The position numbers and the translations under genes were made by a program. Below, in pieces: positions 17,446 to 27,172 of a stretch of 64,000 bases of DNA. Below the pieces are notes generated by a model that had not been told where the DNA came from, searched no databases, and worked only from the letters and a program-made list of their open reading frames with translations. Every line of letters starts with the position of its first letter. The stretch's first letter is position 1. Origin of the DNA: G963662605 sp963662605 (GTDB taxonomy: Bacteria > Bacteroidota > Ignavibacteria > Ignavibacteriales > Ignavibacteriaceae); contig OY759785.1 of the NCBI GenBank assembly GCA_963662605.1, forward strand, positions 3,596,001 to 3,660,000. Reading direction: 5' to 3'.

Positions 17446-18786
17446 TTATTTGCCTGCTATATCGAACGGATAGATGAAAGATACTCTTGGTTCAATTTTT
17501 TTCTGTGGTTTGTAGCCGACGACAACTTTATCAGCATCGCGGATAGGTTCAAATGTCCAGATATACAACATTGAAACGAGTAGATATGAATATGGTTTAT
17601 AACCGAGTTCGGTGTATAAGTACGAGTGGTCGTCAACCTTGAACATACCGGCTTCGTTCGTAATATTGGTCTTTGAATATCCCGCACGTGCGACCATCGG
17701 AAGGTTGTCCGGTGCTGCTTCTGCTTTAATATCGAGTACGCCGCTTTGCGGAGTTTTATCTAAGCGCTCATAGCTGCCATAAACCTTAACAAGATTCATA
17801 ACATCAACTTTCAAGGAACCAAAATTGCCGTTATCAGCCTTCATATATTTTAAAGTCTGATAAACACTTGAAATCATGCCGCTTGTTGGATCATAATTAA
17901 AGCGGTTGATCTCATACATCCAGTTGAAAAGCGAAGGCATGTACTGTTCCTGATTCCAACGGCGTTCAAAACGCGCACCCAGAGTAACCATGCTTCCCAA
18001 TTTGAAATCCACAAGAATACCTGCCGCACTGCCGGAACCCAAATCCTGAATTTTCGCAAAATCATAATACAACTGCGAACTGAATACTGATGATTTATAA
18101 ATCGGCAAACCGACATCAAAGCCATATTCATTCAGCGATTTTGAACCGATACGCTGTTCGATTTTTTGCGTAACCGGATTGTATACAACGCCGTCAACAT
18201 GCGCATCTTTATTCATATCGGAAGCGTATGTGGCACCAACCTCAATATTGGAAAGAATCGGGATGCTTGAGTCAACAAACAATTTCAGCGGCTTGATATA
18301 TCCACGCATACCGACAACACCTGCCTGGCTGAAATCGGAATAAATGGACTCGATACCCCACTGTTCCATGTTGAGATCAAAGCCCAAACCGATCTTTTTG
18401 TTATCAAGACTGGGGCGGTTATTATATAAATACATAATACTTCCGTGACCGAGCGTATAATAGTCAACTGCACCGAGTTTGACATAAACCGGATCATTCT
18501 TCTGTCCATAACGAACATAGCGGATTATCGAAAGATAGTCGGTAGCATCGTTAAAATTTTCTTTCCGGATGCTTCCATCAGAACCGAATTCCATGTTCAG
18601 ATCCAGACCAATCCCGAAATTTCCAAGTGCGAACTCAGGTGCAATCCGGACTGCATAAAACGGTTTCCCATCAATATAGGTCAAACCGAGCGCGCTTGTT
18701 AAACTCCCTGTTGTGGGATCTTTAAACTGTCCCAGCAGGCTGCCTGTACAAACGAGAACCACCAGAACCAATAACTTCTTATACAT
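17446..18786 (-). CDS. Putative outer-membrane beta-barrel protein next to porU-like gene
   Basis: A 446-residue protein with a signal peptide (cut near GSLLGQ). Alternating strands with many aromatic residues run along its length (YAVRIAPEFALGNFGIGLDL, VYVKLGAVDYYTLGHGSIMY, YLYTELGYKPYSYLLVSMLY), and it ends RVSFIYPFDIAGK. I infer a porin-like outer-membrane barrel of unknown role. It follows the PorU-like gene by 30 bases and ends the operon, so a link with T9SS export or surface attachment is possible but only by position. Confidence 0.65.
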   Translation of the reverse strand: MYKKLLVLVVLVCTGSLLGQFKDPTTGSLTSALGLTYIDGKPFYAVRIAPEFALGNFGIGLDLNMEFGSDGSIRKENFNDATDYLSIIRYVRYGQKNDPVYVKLGAVDYYTLGHGSIMYLYNNRPSLDNKKIGLGFDLNMEQWGIESIYSDFSQAGVVGMRGYIKPLKLFVDSSIPILSNIEVGATYASDMNKDAHVDGVVYNPVTQKIEQRIGSKSLNEYGFDVGLPIYKSSVFSSQLYYDFAKIQDLGSGSAAGILVDFKLGSMVTLGARFERRWNQEQYMPSLFNWMYEINRFNYDPTSGMISSVYQTLKYMKADNGNFGSLKVDVMNLVKVYGSYERLDKTPQSGVLDIKAEAAPDNLPMVARAGYSKTNITNEAGMFKVDDHSYLYTELGYKPYSYLLVSMLYIWTFEPIRDADKVVVGYKPQKKIEPRVSFIYPFDIAGK

Positions 18787-18816
18787 AGATATTCCTTCTA
18801 TTTTATCTCACGAAAG

Positions 18817-21800
18817 TTACTTAATAATTGCGAGCTTATGAACACTTGTTAAGCTTTTACCGTCCTTAACCAATTTGATTTTATAAAAATAAACACCATT
18901 CGCGATAATATCGCCGTCTTCATCACGGCAGTCCCAAACAATGTTTTTATTGAAGCCGATTTTCAAATCCGATATTGCCGGCTTAATGGTCTTTATCAAT
19001 CTTCCCGCAACGGTAAATATCCTAATGGAAAGATCGTCGGGCATACGGGAAATATGGAATGTGAAATTCGTAATATTCTTTGCCGGGTTAGGATAATTGT
19101 AGACAGACGTAACTACAAAATCATCATTCACCACAAAGTTGGTCGTGGAAATTGCGGTATCCTTTAAATTCAATCCCAGCGCCTGAATCTTGAGAATATG
19201 TTCGCCGCTCAGCAAAGTTGGTTTGTAGTGAGCCGTGAGCTTTGGATTCGCGTTTGAATATGTAAACGACAAGTTCGGATTAGCATATTCAATCAGATTG
19301 CCGTCAAGATACATTTTGAATGATACTCTCGCGTACGTGGTATCAACCTGTTCAAGCGACGGATCATTCAATTCAACTTTAATTTCCGGAGAACTGGAAA
19401 CGAAATCATTTTCAAACACCGAAGAGCCGTCGAACTTAACCGCCAGAGATGGCTTTAATGCCGTATCAACTGCTACGTAGAACGGCATTGAGTATGAGTT
19501 GTTGTCTTTGTAATATTCCGGTATTTTGTTTTCCGGATCTATACTGACAACGATTTTTCTGTCCGCTGCTCCAAGTGCAGGCTGGTAATTTAACGAGTAC
19601 TTTATTTTCGATTCAGCGGCAAACGATGCTATGACTCTTGAATCGAGCACGCTATCCGCAGGTAATTCTTTTACCGTAATCCGGACACTATCGGCAGCAA
19701 CATCGCCCGCATTAGCGGCAATAATATTCAATGTGGTTGATTTACCGATATATACGGTGTCCGACGGCAGTACAACGCCCTGATAATTAATACCCAGTTC
19801 AGGTAATCCGGCATAACGCAAGGCGAACGCGGAAATTACGGGAGATGTACCGTTGGCAGCGAGAGATATGTCTGATAAAAATCCGACTTGCGGATATGTA
19901 GTTGTATTAATGCTGCTGATATCGGCAGTATAATTATTGGTTGATGGATTCGTCAAGGTAATTGCGGTCAACGTATCAACCTTTCCGACCGCATTAGCCA
20001 CAACGGGGCGCACCTGAAAAGCTGCCCCTGATGGAACCGTTGCAGTAATTTGCAAATCCTGAAGTTTCCCGGTTTTTGAAAGCATCGGCGTTTGAAATGA
20101 ACCGGTTTCGTTGTTTACAACAAATACTGTATCATATACGAGTATCGCCGTATACGTTGATGCTTCTTTTTTTGCAAAGAGCGGACGAGCCTGACCTTTT
20201 TTTGCAATCATGACCCAGGGTTCTCTGTAGCCTATCTTGGTAAAAAGCGTATCCCCAAACGCGGTTTTTATCGTGTTTCTAATATTGCTTAATTGAGTCG
20301 AGGTAATACTTCCGTAACCCGTGCCGTCATTAATAACGCACATGCACACGATTTTGCCGGTATCTATTTTCGATATTGATGAAATCAACTTTGAGACTTC
20401 ACTGGTATCGTCACCATAGTTATAAGATTTTGCACTTTCCAGCGCAAGTGTTGCCGAATTAAAAACAGCCAACCCGACGCCCCATCCAAAAGTGTTATCC
20501 AAAAGATTGACGTCGTTTTTCTTGATGCTGCCGTATTTCGAGTAATCGCCGCCTGCTGATTCAATACGAACAAACACCGAGTCCTTGCTGATTTTAAACC
20601 CGTTGTCAAATAGCATGTGTGCATTTTCCATGCGACTGAAGCTCACCTTATCCTGCAGCAAGAATGAGGCATTCCTGTCTGATTTATATATCGGAGCAAC
20701 ATTACTCCACAATGTGTCAGTCGCGTTTACGCTAAAGCGAGCCCAATATCTTCCGGAAGCAATATTGGAAAAATTGATTTTAGTGTAAATGGTATCCCAT
20801 GTTGTATCTTTGGTTACTCTGGCGGGCGAAGAAAAATTTGCGACAGTATCATACTGAATAATTATCTTCGGCTGCAGGTAAGAAACTTTTGATGTCGTGT
20901 TTAATATCTTGATTGACGGATTTATAGCGGCGGAATAATCATTTAGACTCAATGGTTTCAACGACAATGAGGCAACATAAAAGTTGTAGCTTTGCTGATT
21001 ATCGTCTTTATATAATTCATCAATCTGACTGTTGGGATCAAGCTGTACGGAGAGCGTATGCTCTCCTGCTGTATTCTTGCCAGGCACGTATACTATTAAG
21101 GAATCCGTAAATCCGGGAATTTTCACACGCCGGAATAATGTAACTACCGTATCACGATTTGAATACGTATAGCTATGAACAAGCTTCACTGTGCAGCTGT
21201 CATTGATTACCGTTCCATAATTGAAATACCGGATATTAACTCCTATTGAATCCATCTGGTCGTTTGGGGAATTATTCAACAAGGAAATATCGGAAGATGA
21301 TAGTGTCATATTCGGTTTTGTCGGCAGTGCAATTTTAACTAACGGATCACCAAGCAAAGTATTGGTCATCGCGAAAACACGGTACCACCCGCTTTTACCA
21401 AATATGTTAAACATCCGCATTTTAGCAGTGAAGTGGGCTTGTGATATTTTAATAATTGTGTCGGCTAAGATATTTTCGTAGAATAAAATCGGCACCGTTG
21501 TTGATGTTGGAGAAAAGCCAAGAGATGTATTCCCGATGTATGCGATTGCCTGGCCGGAGTCAACAAACATCCCGCCGAAGGAATCAACATCCGGCTCCGC
21601 AAATTTATTGGTCGAACAGCCGAAATCAGTCACCATCGAATTTTTTCCAATCGCCTTGCAGGTGTTGAGAAGCTGATCAGGATTGTCAATTGAATTATCC
21701 CATGTTCTTGTTCCGCTATGTCCGATATATGAAATAAAGAGTCCGCCTTGTTCAATTGAACGCCGTACATACAAAGCGCTATATGGACCGAAATCGGTTG

Positions 21801-24261
21801 ACGGAGAATACGTTTTATAAAAATGGTCGTAACTGAGAGCCAATGGCGGAGGCAGCGCGTACTGTTCGGCAATAATGTCGTTTACCATTTTTAACTGCGC
21901 CAGCTGAAGTGAGTCATTCCCGTTGCCGCCGGAGAAAAAGATAGCTCTTTTATTCCAAATGTCCGCACGCTGATTTATATAATTCTGATGCTTGACTAAG
22001 TAATGGTTGAGCTCAATTGGAGTCCTCGCCGGAAGCCGTCCGAATAACATTTGCTGCACCAAAGGTGCATCCGTATTCCACATAGTATACCATGCATCCG
22101 ATACCGGCTCACCGTAAGCAGGAACTAAATTTGTATTTACCTCGGAATGCTTCATGCGATAGTAGTTTCTTTTATAATCGTAGCATGCCGAACCAATCAA
22201 ACACAAACTTGAGGGCATCGGTGCCTGCCAGTATGATGAAGCGGATTGCAGAAAACTGCGGATTGATGCCGGATCCGGGTATCCGAATGCAAACTCATCA
22301 AATATGTCGTCAATCAGGATAAGTGCTGTATCAACTGGCGTATTATCTGCATTCTTATATGATTGCTTGATAAACGAAACATACCCTAATGCTGTGGAGT
22401 ACAACGATGGATGAGTTATCCCGATATAATCGGCTTTTCTTGATGAACTTCTAAGATTTGCGAAGTGCTTTTTTTGCAAATACTCAGGAGTCTTAACATT
22501 TGCGGCTGAACAAATATAGTACGCGTAACCGAGCCCCATTGAATCAACAAAAACCACATCGGACCCGGATTTGACAAAATTAGTTATACGTGCCACGCTT
22601 GGTTTTACGCGGTATAGCAATAAATTCGAAACGGCTGAAGTAACGTTGGCGATCTTCACGTTGTGTTTCCGTATGGCAACACTGCTGTCGCGAATTTCGA
22701 AATACAATGTGTCGTTTGTCGCCTTAATGGTTCTCGGATATTCAACTTCGTACCAATCAAAAAGCATATGATTGGGGAATGTCCCATTATCATAATTTCT
22801 TACTACTATAGTATTCTTCCCCGCCTTTAATGAGTCCGAAGGAAATTGCCCGCCCAAAATGAAACGTTGGTTTCTGTCGAAAGAACTAAGCTTATTCAAA
22901 TAGTAGATATTCGTATCTGTTGCCGCAGCAACATTTGTCTTAAGTCCGAATGAAACCGTATGAGAATTCTTTGCAAGGCTTGAACCAGAACTCAAAAGGC
23001 GCGCATATACTCCTGCTTTTTTCCCCGCGATCAGATCAGCGGTATTGAAATTATATTTCAAATCCGAATATGAACCCCAGTTAAAGTAGAGGTAGGTGTC
23101 AAAAGTTGATTTTGATTCCTGCCTTGTCGGATCCTGATTTTGCAGATCATCAACAGATACCTCCTGATATATCGAATCTTTTTCATAGTGAATAAGTTCG
23201 TGATAATAATTCAATGTATCGGTCACACCCGTCAATGGCGCTCCGTCTATCGCCGTTGTCCGTGCGCCCGTTTTCGCACCCCATGTTAAAAAGTAATACG
23301 TTGTGTCCGTGTAATGATTCATGTATTCATTGTACGGGAGGGAATCGGGATTGATAGTGCGGCAGGAGATCGGGTTATAGTTTTTGTGTCCGTAAAATTC
23401 GACGTAATCATTTGCGGCGGGAATATATACCGGGACTTCCGTGCCGCGGTCAAAAACCTGAACTGTAGAAAAATCAATTGCCGATGTCGAAATCCCAAGT
23501 GTTTCGAGTGCTGATTTTGTAACGCGGTAAATTCCGTCATTCGCTGCACCAATCTTAACGTAGGAGGCACCGTAATTTATCCACGTCCCGGTTGTATCAT
23601 CTTTGACGACTGCGGGTTTTGCCCTGAATTGCTCCGCCATTGCCGCGTTGGCAATTACCGAGCGTAACGATTTATCCATATCGGAATGTATTGCTATCGG
23701 TGATGCCTGTGAAGCGATGCTTTTTCCGCATGACACATTGAGATTATAACCGGTTACTTCTTCAACACTGTTATTCGAGTACTGATACTTAGCAAGATTC
23801 ACCCGCACATGCACACAATAAAAATCCCTGAACCAAAATGTGCCTTTTACTTCTATCGCCGGTACACTAAGTGTTTTTTTAGCTTGCGTTATCGGAATAT
23901 CTTTAGCTACCAGGGTAGAATCTTCTCCGCGCGTCAGCGTGGGATTCAATTTTAAAATGGTGTTGGAATATACTTTCTTCTGAACATCGGATAAGGTGAC
24001 TCTGGGTTCTGACCCGGCCGGAATAGCTATAATCAATTCGTCATATGGCATTTTAAATTCGCCGGACAATTCCGGATTTGCATAATCAATATAATCGAGA
24101 ATGGTGTTCCCATTATGCTGTTCCGGAGAAATTTTTAGGCGCGGGGCTTTAACGGATAATTCGAAACCATCCGATTTAACGGTGGGAACAACTCTTTCAG
24201 ACTGCCCGAAAGCAACCACGTAAAAAGATATTAATAATATCAGTGTTTTTTTACCGAACAT
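18817..24261 (-). CDS. porU: PorU-like C25 (gingipain family) peptidase of the type IX secretion system
   Basis: A very large protein of 1814 residues with a signal peptide, an N-terminal propeptide-like region and a C25 catalytic domain (roughly 600-930). The likely catalytic dyad is His848 in IGHSGTRTW and Cys882 in DFGCSTNKF. The 34-residue spacing is close to that in gingipain R. After the catalytic domain come CARDB-like beta-sandwich segments, and the C-terminus has a FlgD-like/T9SS tail (YNYPNPAKN.. to SVHKLAIIK). PorU is the outer-membrane sortase that cuts C-terminal signals and joins cargo to surface glycolipid. The sorting-like tail means it could alternatively be a secreted C25 protease. 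It follows two glycosyltransferase genes in one operon. Confidence 0.8.
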   Translation of the reverse strand: MFGKKTLILLISFYVVAFGQSERVVPTVKSDGFELSVKAPRLKISPEQHNGNTILDYIDYANPELSGEFKMPYDELIIAIPAGSEPRVTLSDVQKKVYSNTILKLNPTLTRGEDSTLVAKDIPITQAKKTLSVPAIEVKGTFWFRDFYCVHVRVNLAKYQYSNNSVEEVTGYNLNVSCGKSIASQASPIAIHSDMDKSLRSVIANAAMAEQFRAKPAVVKDDTTGTWINYGASYVKIGAANDGIYRVTKSALETLGISTSAIDFSTVQVFDRGTEVPVYIPAANDYVEFYGHKNYNPISCRTINPDSLPYNEYMNHYTDTTYYFLTWGAKTGARTTAIDGAPLTGVTDTLNYYHELIHYEKDSIYQEVSVDDLQNQDPTRQESKSTFDTYLYFNWGSYSDLKYNFNTADLIAGKKAGVYARLLSSGSSLAKNSHTVSFGLKTNVAAATDTNIYYLNKLSSFDRNQRFILGGQFPSDSLKAGKNTIVVRNYDNGTFPNHMLFDWYEVEYPRTIKATNDTLYFEIRDSSVAIRKHNVKIANVTSAVSNLLLYRVKPSVARITNFVKSGSDVVFVDSMGLGYAYYICSAANVKTPEYLQKKHFANLRSSSRKADYIGITHPSLYSTALGYVSFIKQSYKNADNTPVDTALILIDDIFDEFAFGYPDPASIRSFLQSASSYWQAPMPSSLCLIGSACYDYKRNYYRMKHSEVNTNLVPAYGEPVSDAWYTMWNTDAPLVQQMLFGRLPARTPIELNHYLVKHQNYINQRADIWNKRAIFFSGGNGNDSLQLAQLKMVNDIIAEQYALPPPLALSYDHFYKTYSPSTDFGPYSALYVRRSIEQGGLFISYIGHSGTRTWDNSIDNPDQLLNTCKAIGKNSMVTDFGCSTNKFAEPDVDSFGGMFVDSGQAIAYIGNTSLGFSPTSTTVPILFYENILADTIIKISQAHFTAKMRMFNIFGKSGWYRVFAMTNTLLGDPLVKIALPTKPNMTLSSSDISLLNNSPNDQMDSIGVNIRYFNYGTVINDSCTVKLVHSYTYSNRDTVVTLFRRVKIPGFTDSLIVYVPGKNTAGEHTLSVQLDPNSQIDELYKDDNQQSYNFYVASLSLKPLSLNDYSAAINPSIKILNTTSKVSYLQPKIIIQYDTVANFSSPARVTKDTTWDTIYTKINFSNIASGRYWARFSVNATDTLWSNVAPIYKSDRNASFLLQDKVSFSRMENAHMLFDNGFKISKDSVFVRIESAGGDYSKYGSIKKNDVNLLDNTFGWGVGLAVFNSATLALESAKSYNYGDDTSEVSKLISSISKIDTGKIVCMCVINDGTGYGSITSTQLSNIRNTIKTAFGDTLFTKIGYREPWVMIAKKGQARPLFAKKEASTYTAILVYDTVFVVNNETGSFQTPMLSKTGKLQDLQITATVPSGAAFQVRPVVANAVGKVDTLTAITLTNPSTNNYTADISSINTTTYPQVGFLSDISLAANGTSPVISAFALRYAGLPELGINYQGVVLPSDTVYIGKSTTLNIIAANAGDVAADSVRITVKELPADSVLDSRVIASFAAESKIKYSLNYQPALGAADRKIVVSIDPENKIPEYYKDNNSYSMPFYVAVDTALKPSLAVKFDGSSVFENDFVSSSPEIKVELNDPSLEQVDTTYARVSFKMYLDGNLIEYANPNLSFTYSNANPKLTAHYKPTLLSGEHILKIQALGLNLKDTAISTTNFVVNDDFVVTSVYNYPNPAKNITNFTFHISRMPDDLSIRIFTVAGRLIKTIKPAISDLKIGFNKNIVWDCRDEDGDIIANGVYFYKIKLVKDGKSLTSVHKLAIIK

Positions 24262-24267
24262 TTTTCC

Positions 24268-24996
24268 TCAAAAAAACTTTATTCTAAAAACCCTCATAAA
24301 AAACAAAGGGATACCTAAAAAATAACGCCGCCATAATCTGGCAGGCTCATGGAGAAAACGGAAGAACCATTCCAAACCGGATTTTTGCGCCCAGCCCGGA
24401 CCCCGGACTTTGTTTCCGGAAAATATCTTTAATCCGTCTCCGACACAAATAATTACTGAAGCCTTGATTTTATCTTTATTACTTATAACCCAGGCTTCCT
24501 GCTTGGGACATCCAAGTCCCACAAATAGAACTTCACACCCCGAAGAATTAATTTCCTCGATCAGAGTGTCATCATTAAAACTATAACCATCCTGCATTCC
24601 GGCAATTTGAAGTTCCGGGCAATTCTTACGAATTAAAGCAAGAGTTCCGGGTTTATCGCCGAAAAAGAATAGCCGGAGAGGTTTTTCGGCAAAATAGTCT
24701 TTTGCATATACGTAAAAATCCGAACCAGTCAAACGATATGCAAGTGCTTTCTTTCCATGCAGAATTTTGGCGGCGAGGTGAATTCCCATGCCATCCTGAT
24801 GAACAATGGTAAAGTGTTTAAAAATATCTATAAGTTCTTCATTATTGTATAGAATATTCAACGTGTGCTGGTTGACATATGTAATGGTAATCTGTTCCTT
24901 TTGTGCAGCTGCTTCTTCAACAATTTCCATAAGCTCCGCGCAATCGGTCATCAAAACGGGCACACCAAAAATATTCAACCGCGATTTGTTATTCAT
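24268..24996 (-). CDS. WecG/TagA/CpsF family glycosyltransferase (GT26)
   Basis: A 242-residue enzyme with the family core: ITYVNQHTLNILY, IVHQDGMGI, YRLTGSDF, LFFFGDKPG, LFVGLGCPKQEAWV and CVGDGLKIFSG, then a membrane-associating basic/hydrophobic C-terminus. GT26 enzymes typically add the second sugar (ManNAc or ManNAcA type) to a lipid-linked GlcNAc on the cytoplasmic face of the inner membrane. Its start overlaps the preceding glycosyltransferase by 8 bases, and the porU-like gene starts 6 bases after its stop, so the three are surely co-transcribed. Confidence 0.92.
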   Translation of the reverse strand: MNNKSRLNIFGVPVLMTDCAELMEIVEEAAAQKEQITITYVNQHTLNILYNNEELIDIFKHFTIVHQDGMGIHLAAKILHGKKALAYRLTGSDFYVYAKDYFAEKPLRLFFFGDKPGTLALIRKNCPELQIAGMQDGYSFNDDTLIEEINSSGCEVLFVGLGCPKQEAWVISNKDKIKASVIICVGDGLKIFSGNKVRGPGWAQKSGLEWFFRFLHEPARLWRRYFLGIPLFFMRVFRIKFF

Positions 24997-26065
24997 CGTG
25001 CTGTATCATCCGGTTGTACAGGTCATAGTATTTTTGCATCTGCTGATTGACTACATATCCGCTCATAACTTTTTCGTGCAATGATGCGGCAAGCTTTTCT
25101 CTTAATGGTGCATCATTAAGCAGCGTTCTCAGTCCTTCTAAAATTGACTCCCGTTCGCACTCAACTAAGTAGCCGTTCTCCTTGTGGTTGATGAATTCGG
25201 CGATACCGTCAACATCCGCACCCAGCAAGGCTTTTTTCATCATGCCCGATTCAATCATTACCAGAGGAAAGGGGTCAACTCTGGAGGGTAGAACAACAAT
25301 GTCCGATATGGAATAGTAGGCGGTTATGGATGCCTGCGGAGAGACGAACCGAATGCGGCGTATGTCTTCTGCATACGTCTGCATGGCATGCAGCATATTT
25401 CCCTCACCGATACATAACAAAATCAAATCGGTATATTCATGTTCCAATCTTTTATAGGCGCGCAGCAGAAGATCAACACCCTTTTCCCTGTCAAATCTGC
25501 CGATGAATGTAATAACGGTCATTTCTTTAGTAATCCCAAGTTCCTGACGCAAGCTCTGTAACTTAGGGGCTTCAGGAACCGGATAATCCGAGGGATCAAC
25601 AAAATTATTGATGACTGTTATTTTCTTTTTCGGAATGCCGTAATGGATGCTCAGATGCTTCCGGATGTTTTCACCCGGAACAACAAAATGGTTGGCTTTA
25701 TAGCTAAATCCTCTGCCCGAGTACACGATGCTATGCACCATAGTCAACACGGGAATTCCGAGAATCACTCCGGCAATTCTGCCCAATACATCAAAGTAGC
25801 GATGATGAGCATGAATAACAGAGATATTATATTTTTTACATAGATACATGATTCGCAGTAAGTGAAAGGGGCTTAGCAATTTATTGCCGGGAAAAGCAAA
25901 ACGGATAACTTTCAAGTTCTCCCGTTTAAAGCCGTTCAACGCGTTACCCCTGAAGCAGGCAGCATAATGAACCGCATCAGGCGATGCATTCTTCATCAAT
26001 TGAAAAATTACCCTTGTCACTCCGCTTGCTTGGTTAAGCTCGGGCTGCAAATGAAGAACATTCAT
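24989..26065 (-). CDS. Glycosyltransferase family 4 protein
   Basis: A 358-residue GT-B enzyme: N-terminal acceptor-binding half (MNVLHLQPELNQASGVTRVI), GIPVLTMVHSIV, then donor-binding half with TVITFIGRFDREKGVDLLL, and the EX7E-like region FPLVMIESGMMKKALL. I chose the ATG at 26063-26065 because the family N-terminus starts there; the longer frame begins with TTG at 26116 and adds 17 non-family residues. First gene of the operon with the GT26 enzyme and the PorU-like peptidase. Confidence 0.88.
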   Translation of the reverse strand: MNVLHLQPELNQASGVTRVIFQLMKNASPDAVHYAACFRGNALNGFKRENLKVIRFAFPGNKLLSPFHLLRIMYLCKKYNISVIHAHHRYFDVLGRIAGVILGIPVLTMVHSIVYSGRGFSYKANHFVVPGENIRKHLSIHYGIPKKKITVINNFVDPSDYPVPEAPKLQSLRQELGITKEMTVITFIGRFDREKGVDLLLRAYKRLEHEYTDLILLCIGEGNMLHAMQTYAEDIRRIRFVSPQASITAYYSISDIVVLPSRVDPFPLVMIESGMMKKALLGADVDGIAEFINHKENGYLVECERESILEGLRTLLNDAPLREKLAASLHEKVMSGYVVNQQMQKYYDLYNRMIQHDE

Positions 26066-26319
26066 ACGTGTTTCTTGCTGAGAATTTCGATAAAATTCTA
26101 AAACGGCTTGATACAATTAATTATTTATGCAATTTAATCATTTTTCTTATTATTGAAAGGCCGCTTCAAGGGGTAACTTTTTGCCTCCTGCTTTAGCTTA
26201 GTTCATGTTTTTAATTTATTTATGAAAATCTTTTCAATTTATTTGTTAATATTATCGTATAAATATTTAATTTTGCAATTATTAAAGAATTGTTTCGATA
26301 ATTCAATTCGGGTTGACTT

Positions 26320-27105
26320 ATGAATAACCGATTAACATACATATTCGTTATTTCTCTATTTTTTGTAACAATAACCTCCTCGCGCTTATTCGCGCAAATT
26401 ACCGCCGGCGAAGATGCCAAAGTCGAATACCGGTATCTGGTTGACATGCCCACCGCGGGAATCCTTGATAAGGGTTTGGTTTCCATCTCAAATGACATTA
26501 TGCCGAACGGCGTTCTCATTGCCAGAATCGAAGCGGGAGTATTCCAGGATATTAGCATCGGTATTTCATACGGTGGAGCTAATATTATCGGCTCGGGTTC
26601 GCCGGACTGGTACAAGCTTCCAGCTGCCGCGTTCAGATTTAAGGTTTTAAAAGAAAGCCTTAACGCACCTTCACTAACACTCGGATTTGATACTCAGGGA
26701 AAAGGAAATTATTTTGATTCATCAAGCCGTTATCAGATTAAATCTCCTGGATTGTTCGTAAGCGGCAGTAAGAATTTTGCTCTGATGGGATACCTTACCC
26801 TTCATGGCTGCCTCAACTATTCGTTCGAAAGTACCGATGGCGACAACTTCATGAATTTAAACGTCGGTGCGGAAAAAACACTCGGCGCAAGAGTTTCGCT
26901 TATCGGTGAGTACAATTTTGCTCTTAATGACAACAATGCCAGAATTTACGGAAGAGGCAGAGGATATTTAAATATTGGTGTCCGCTGGGCACCGGCTGAC
27001 GGCTTTACGGTGGGCTTTGACTTACGCGACCTGCTCAGCAACAAAAAATGGGCTCCGGGAGCTGCCGATAGAGCAATTCATTTAGACTACACAAAGACTA
27101 TCTAA
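26320..27105 (+). CDS. YjbH-like outer-membrane protein
   Basis: A 261-residue protein with signal peptide (cut near SRLFAQ) and a beta-rich body: TAGILDKGLVSISNDIM, ISIGISYGGANIIGSG, LTLGFDTQGKG, LNIGVRWAPADGFTVGFDLR. This resembles the YjbH/GfcD domain linked to exopolysaccharide export, and also looks like a small barrel. It is divergent from the glycosyltransferase-porU operon. Convergent hairpin terminator follows. Confidence 0.65.
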   Translation: MNNRLTYIFVISLFFVTITSSRLFAQITAGEDAKVEYRYLVDMPTAGILDKGLVSISNDIMPNGVLIARIEAGVFQDISIGISYGGANIIGSGSPDWYKLPAAAFRFKVLKESLNAPSLTLGFDTQGKGNYFDSSSRYQIKSPGLFVSGSKNFALMGYLTLHGCLNYSFESTDGDNFMNLNVGAEKTLGARVSLIGEYNFALNDNNARIYGRGRGYLNIGVRWAPADGFTVGFDLRDLLSNKKWAPGAADRAIHLDYTKTI

Positions 27106-27124
27106 CCAATACTCAAATATTTAG

Positions 27125-27172
27125 AAAGCTCTTGTTTCTTCGACTCATTGTTAAAGAGACAAGAGCTTTTTT
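27125..27172 (+). terminator. Terminator hairpin overlapping the 3' end of the convergent gene
   Basis: AAAGCTCTTGT (27125-27135) pairs with ACAAGAGCTTTT (27159-27170), followed by T residues on the plus strand. The right arm contains the last codons (Lys-Lys-Leu-Leu) of the minus-strand gene that ends at 27151, so coding sequence doubles as a terminator arm. Confidence 0.75.
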
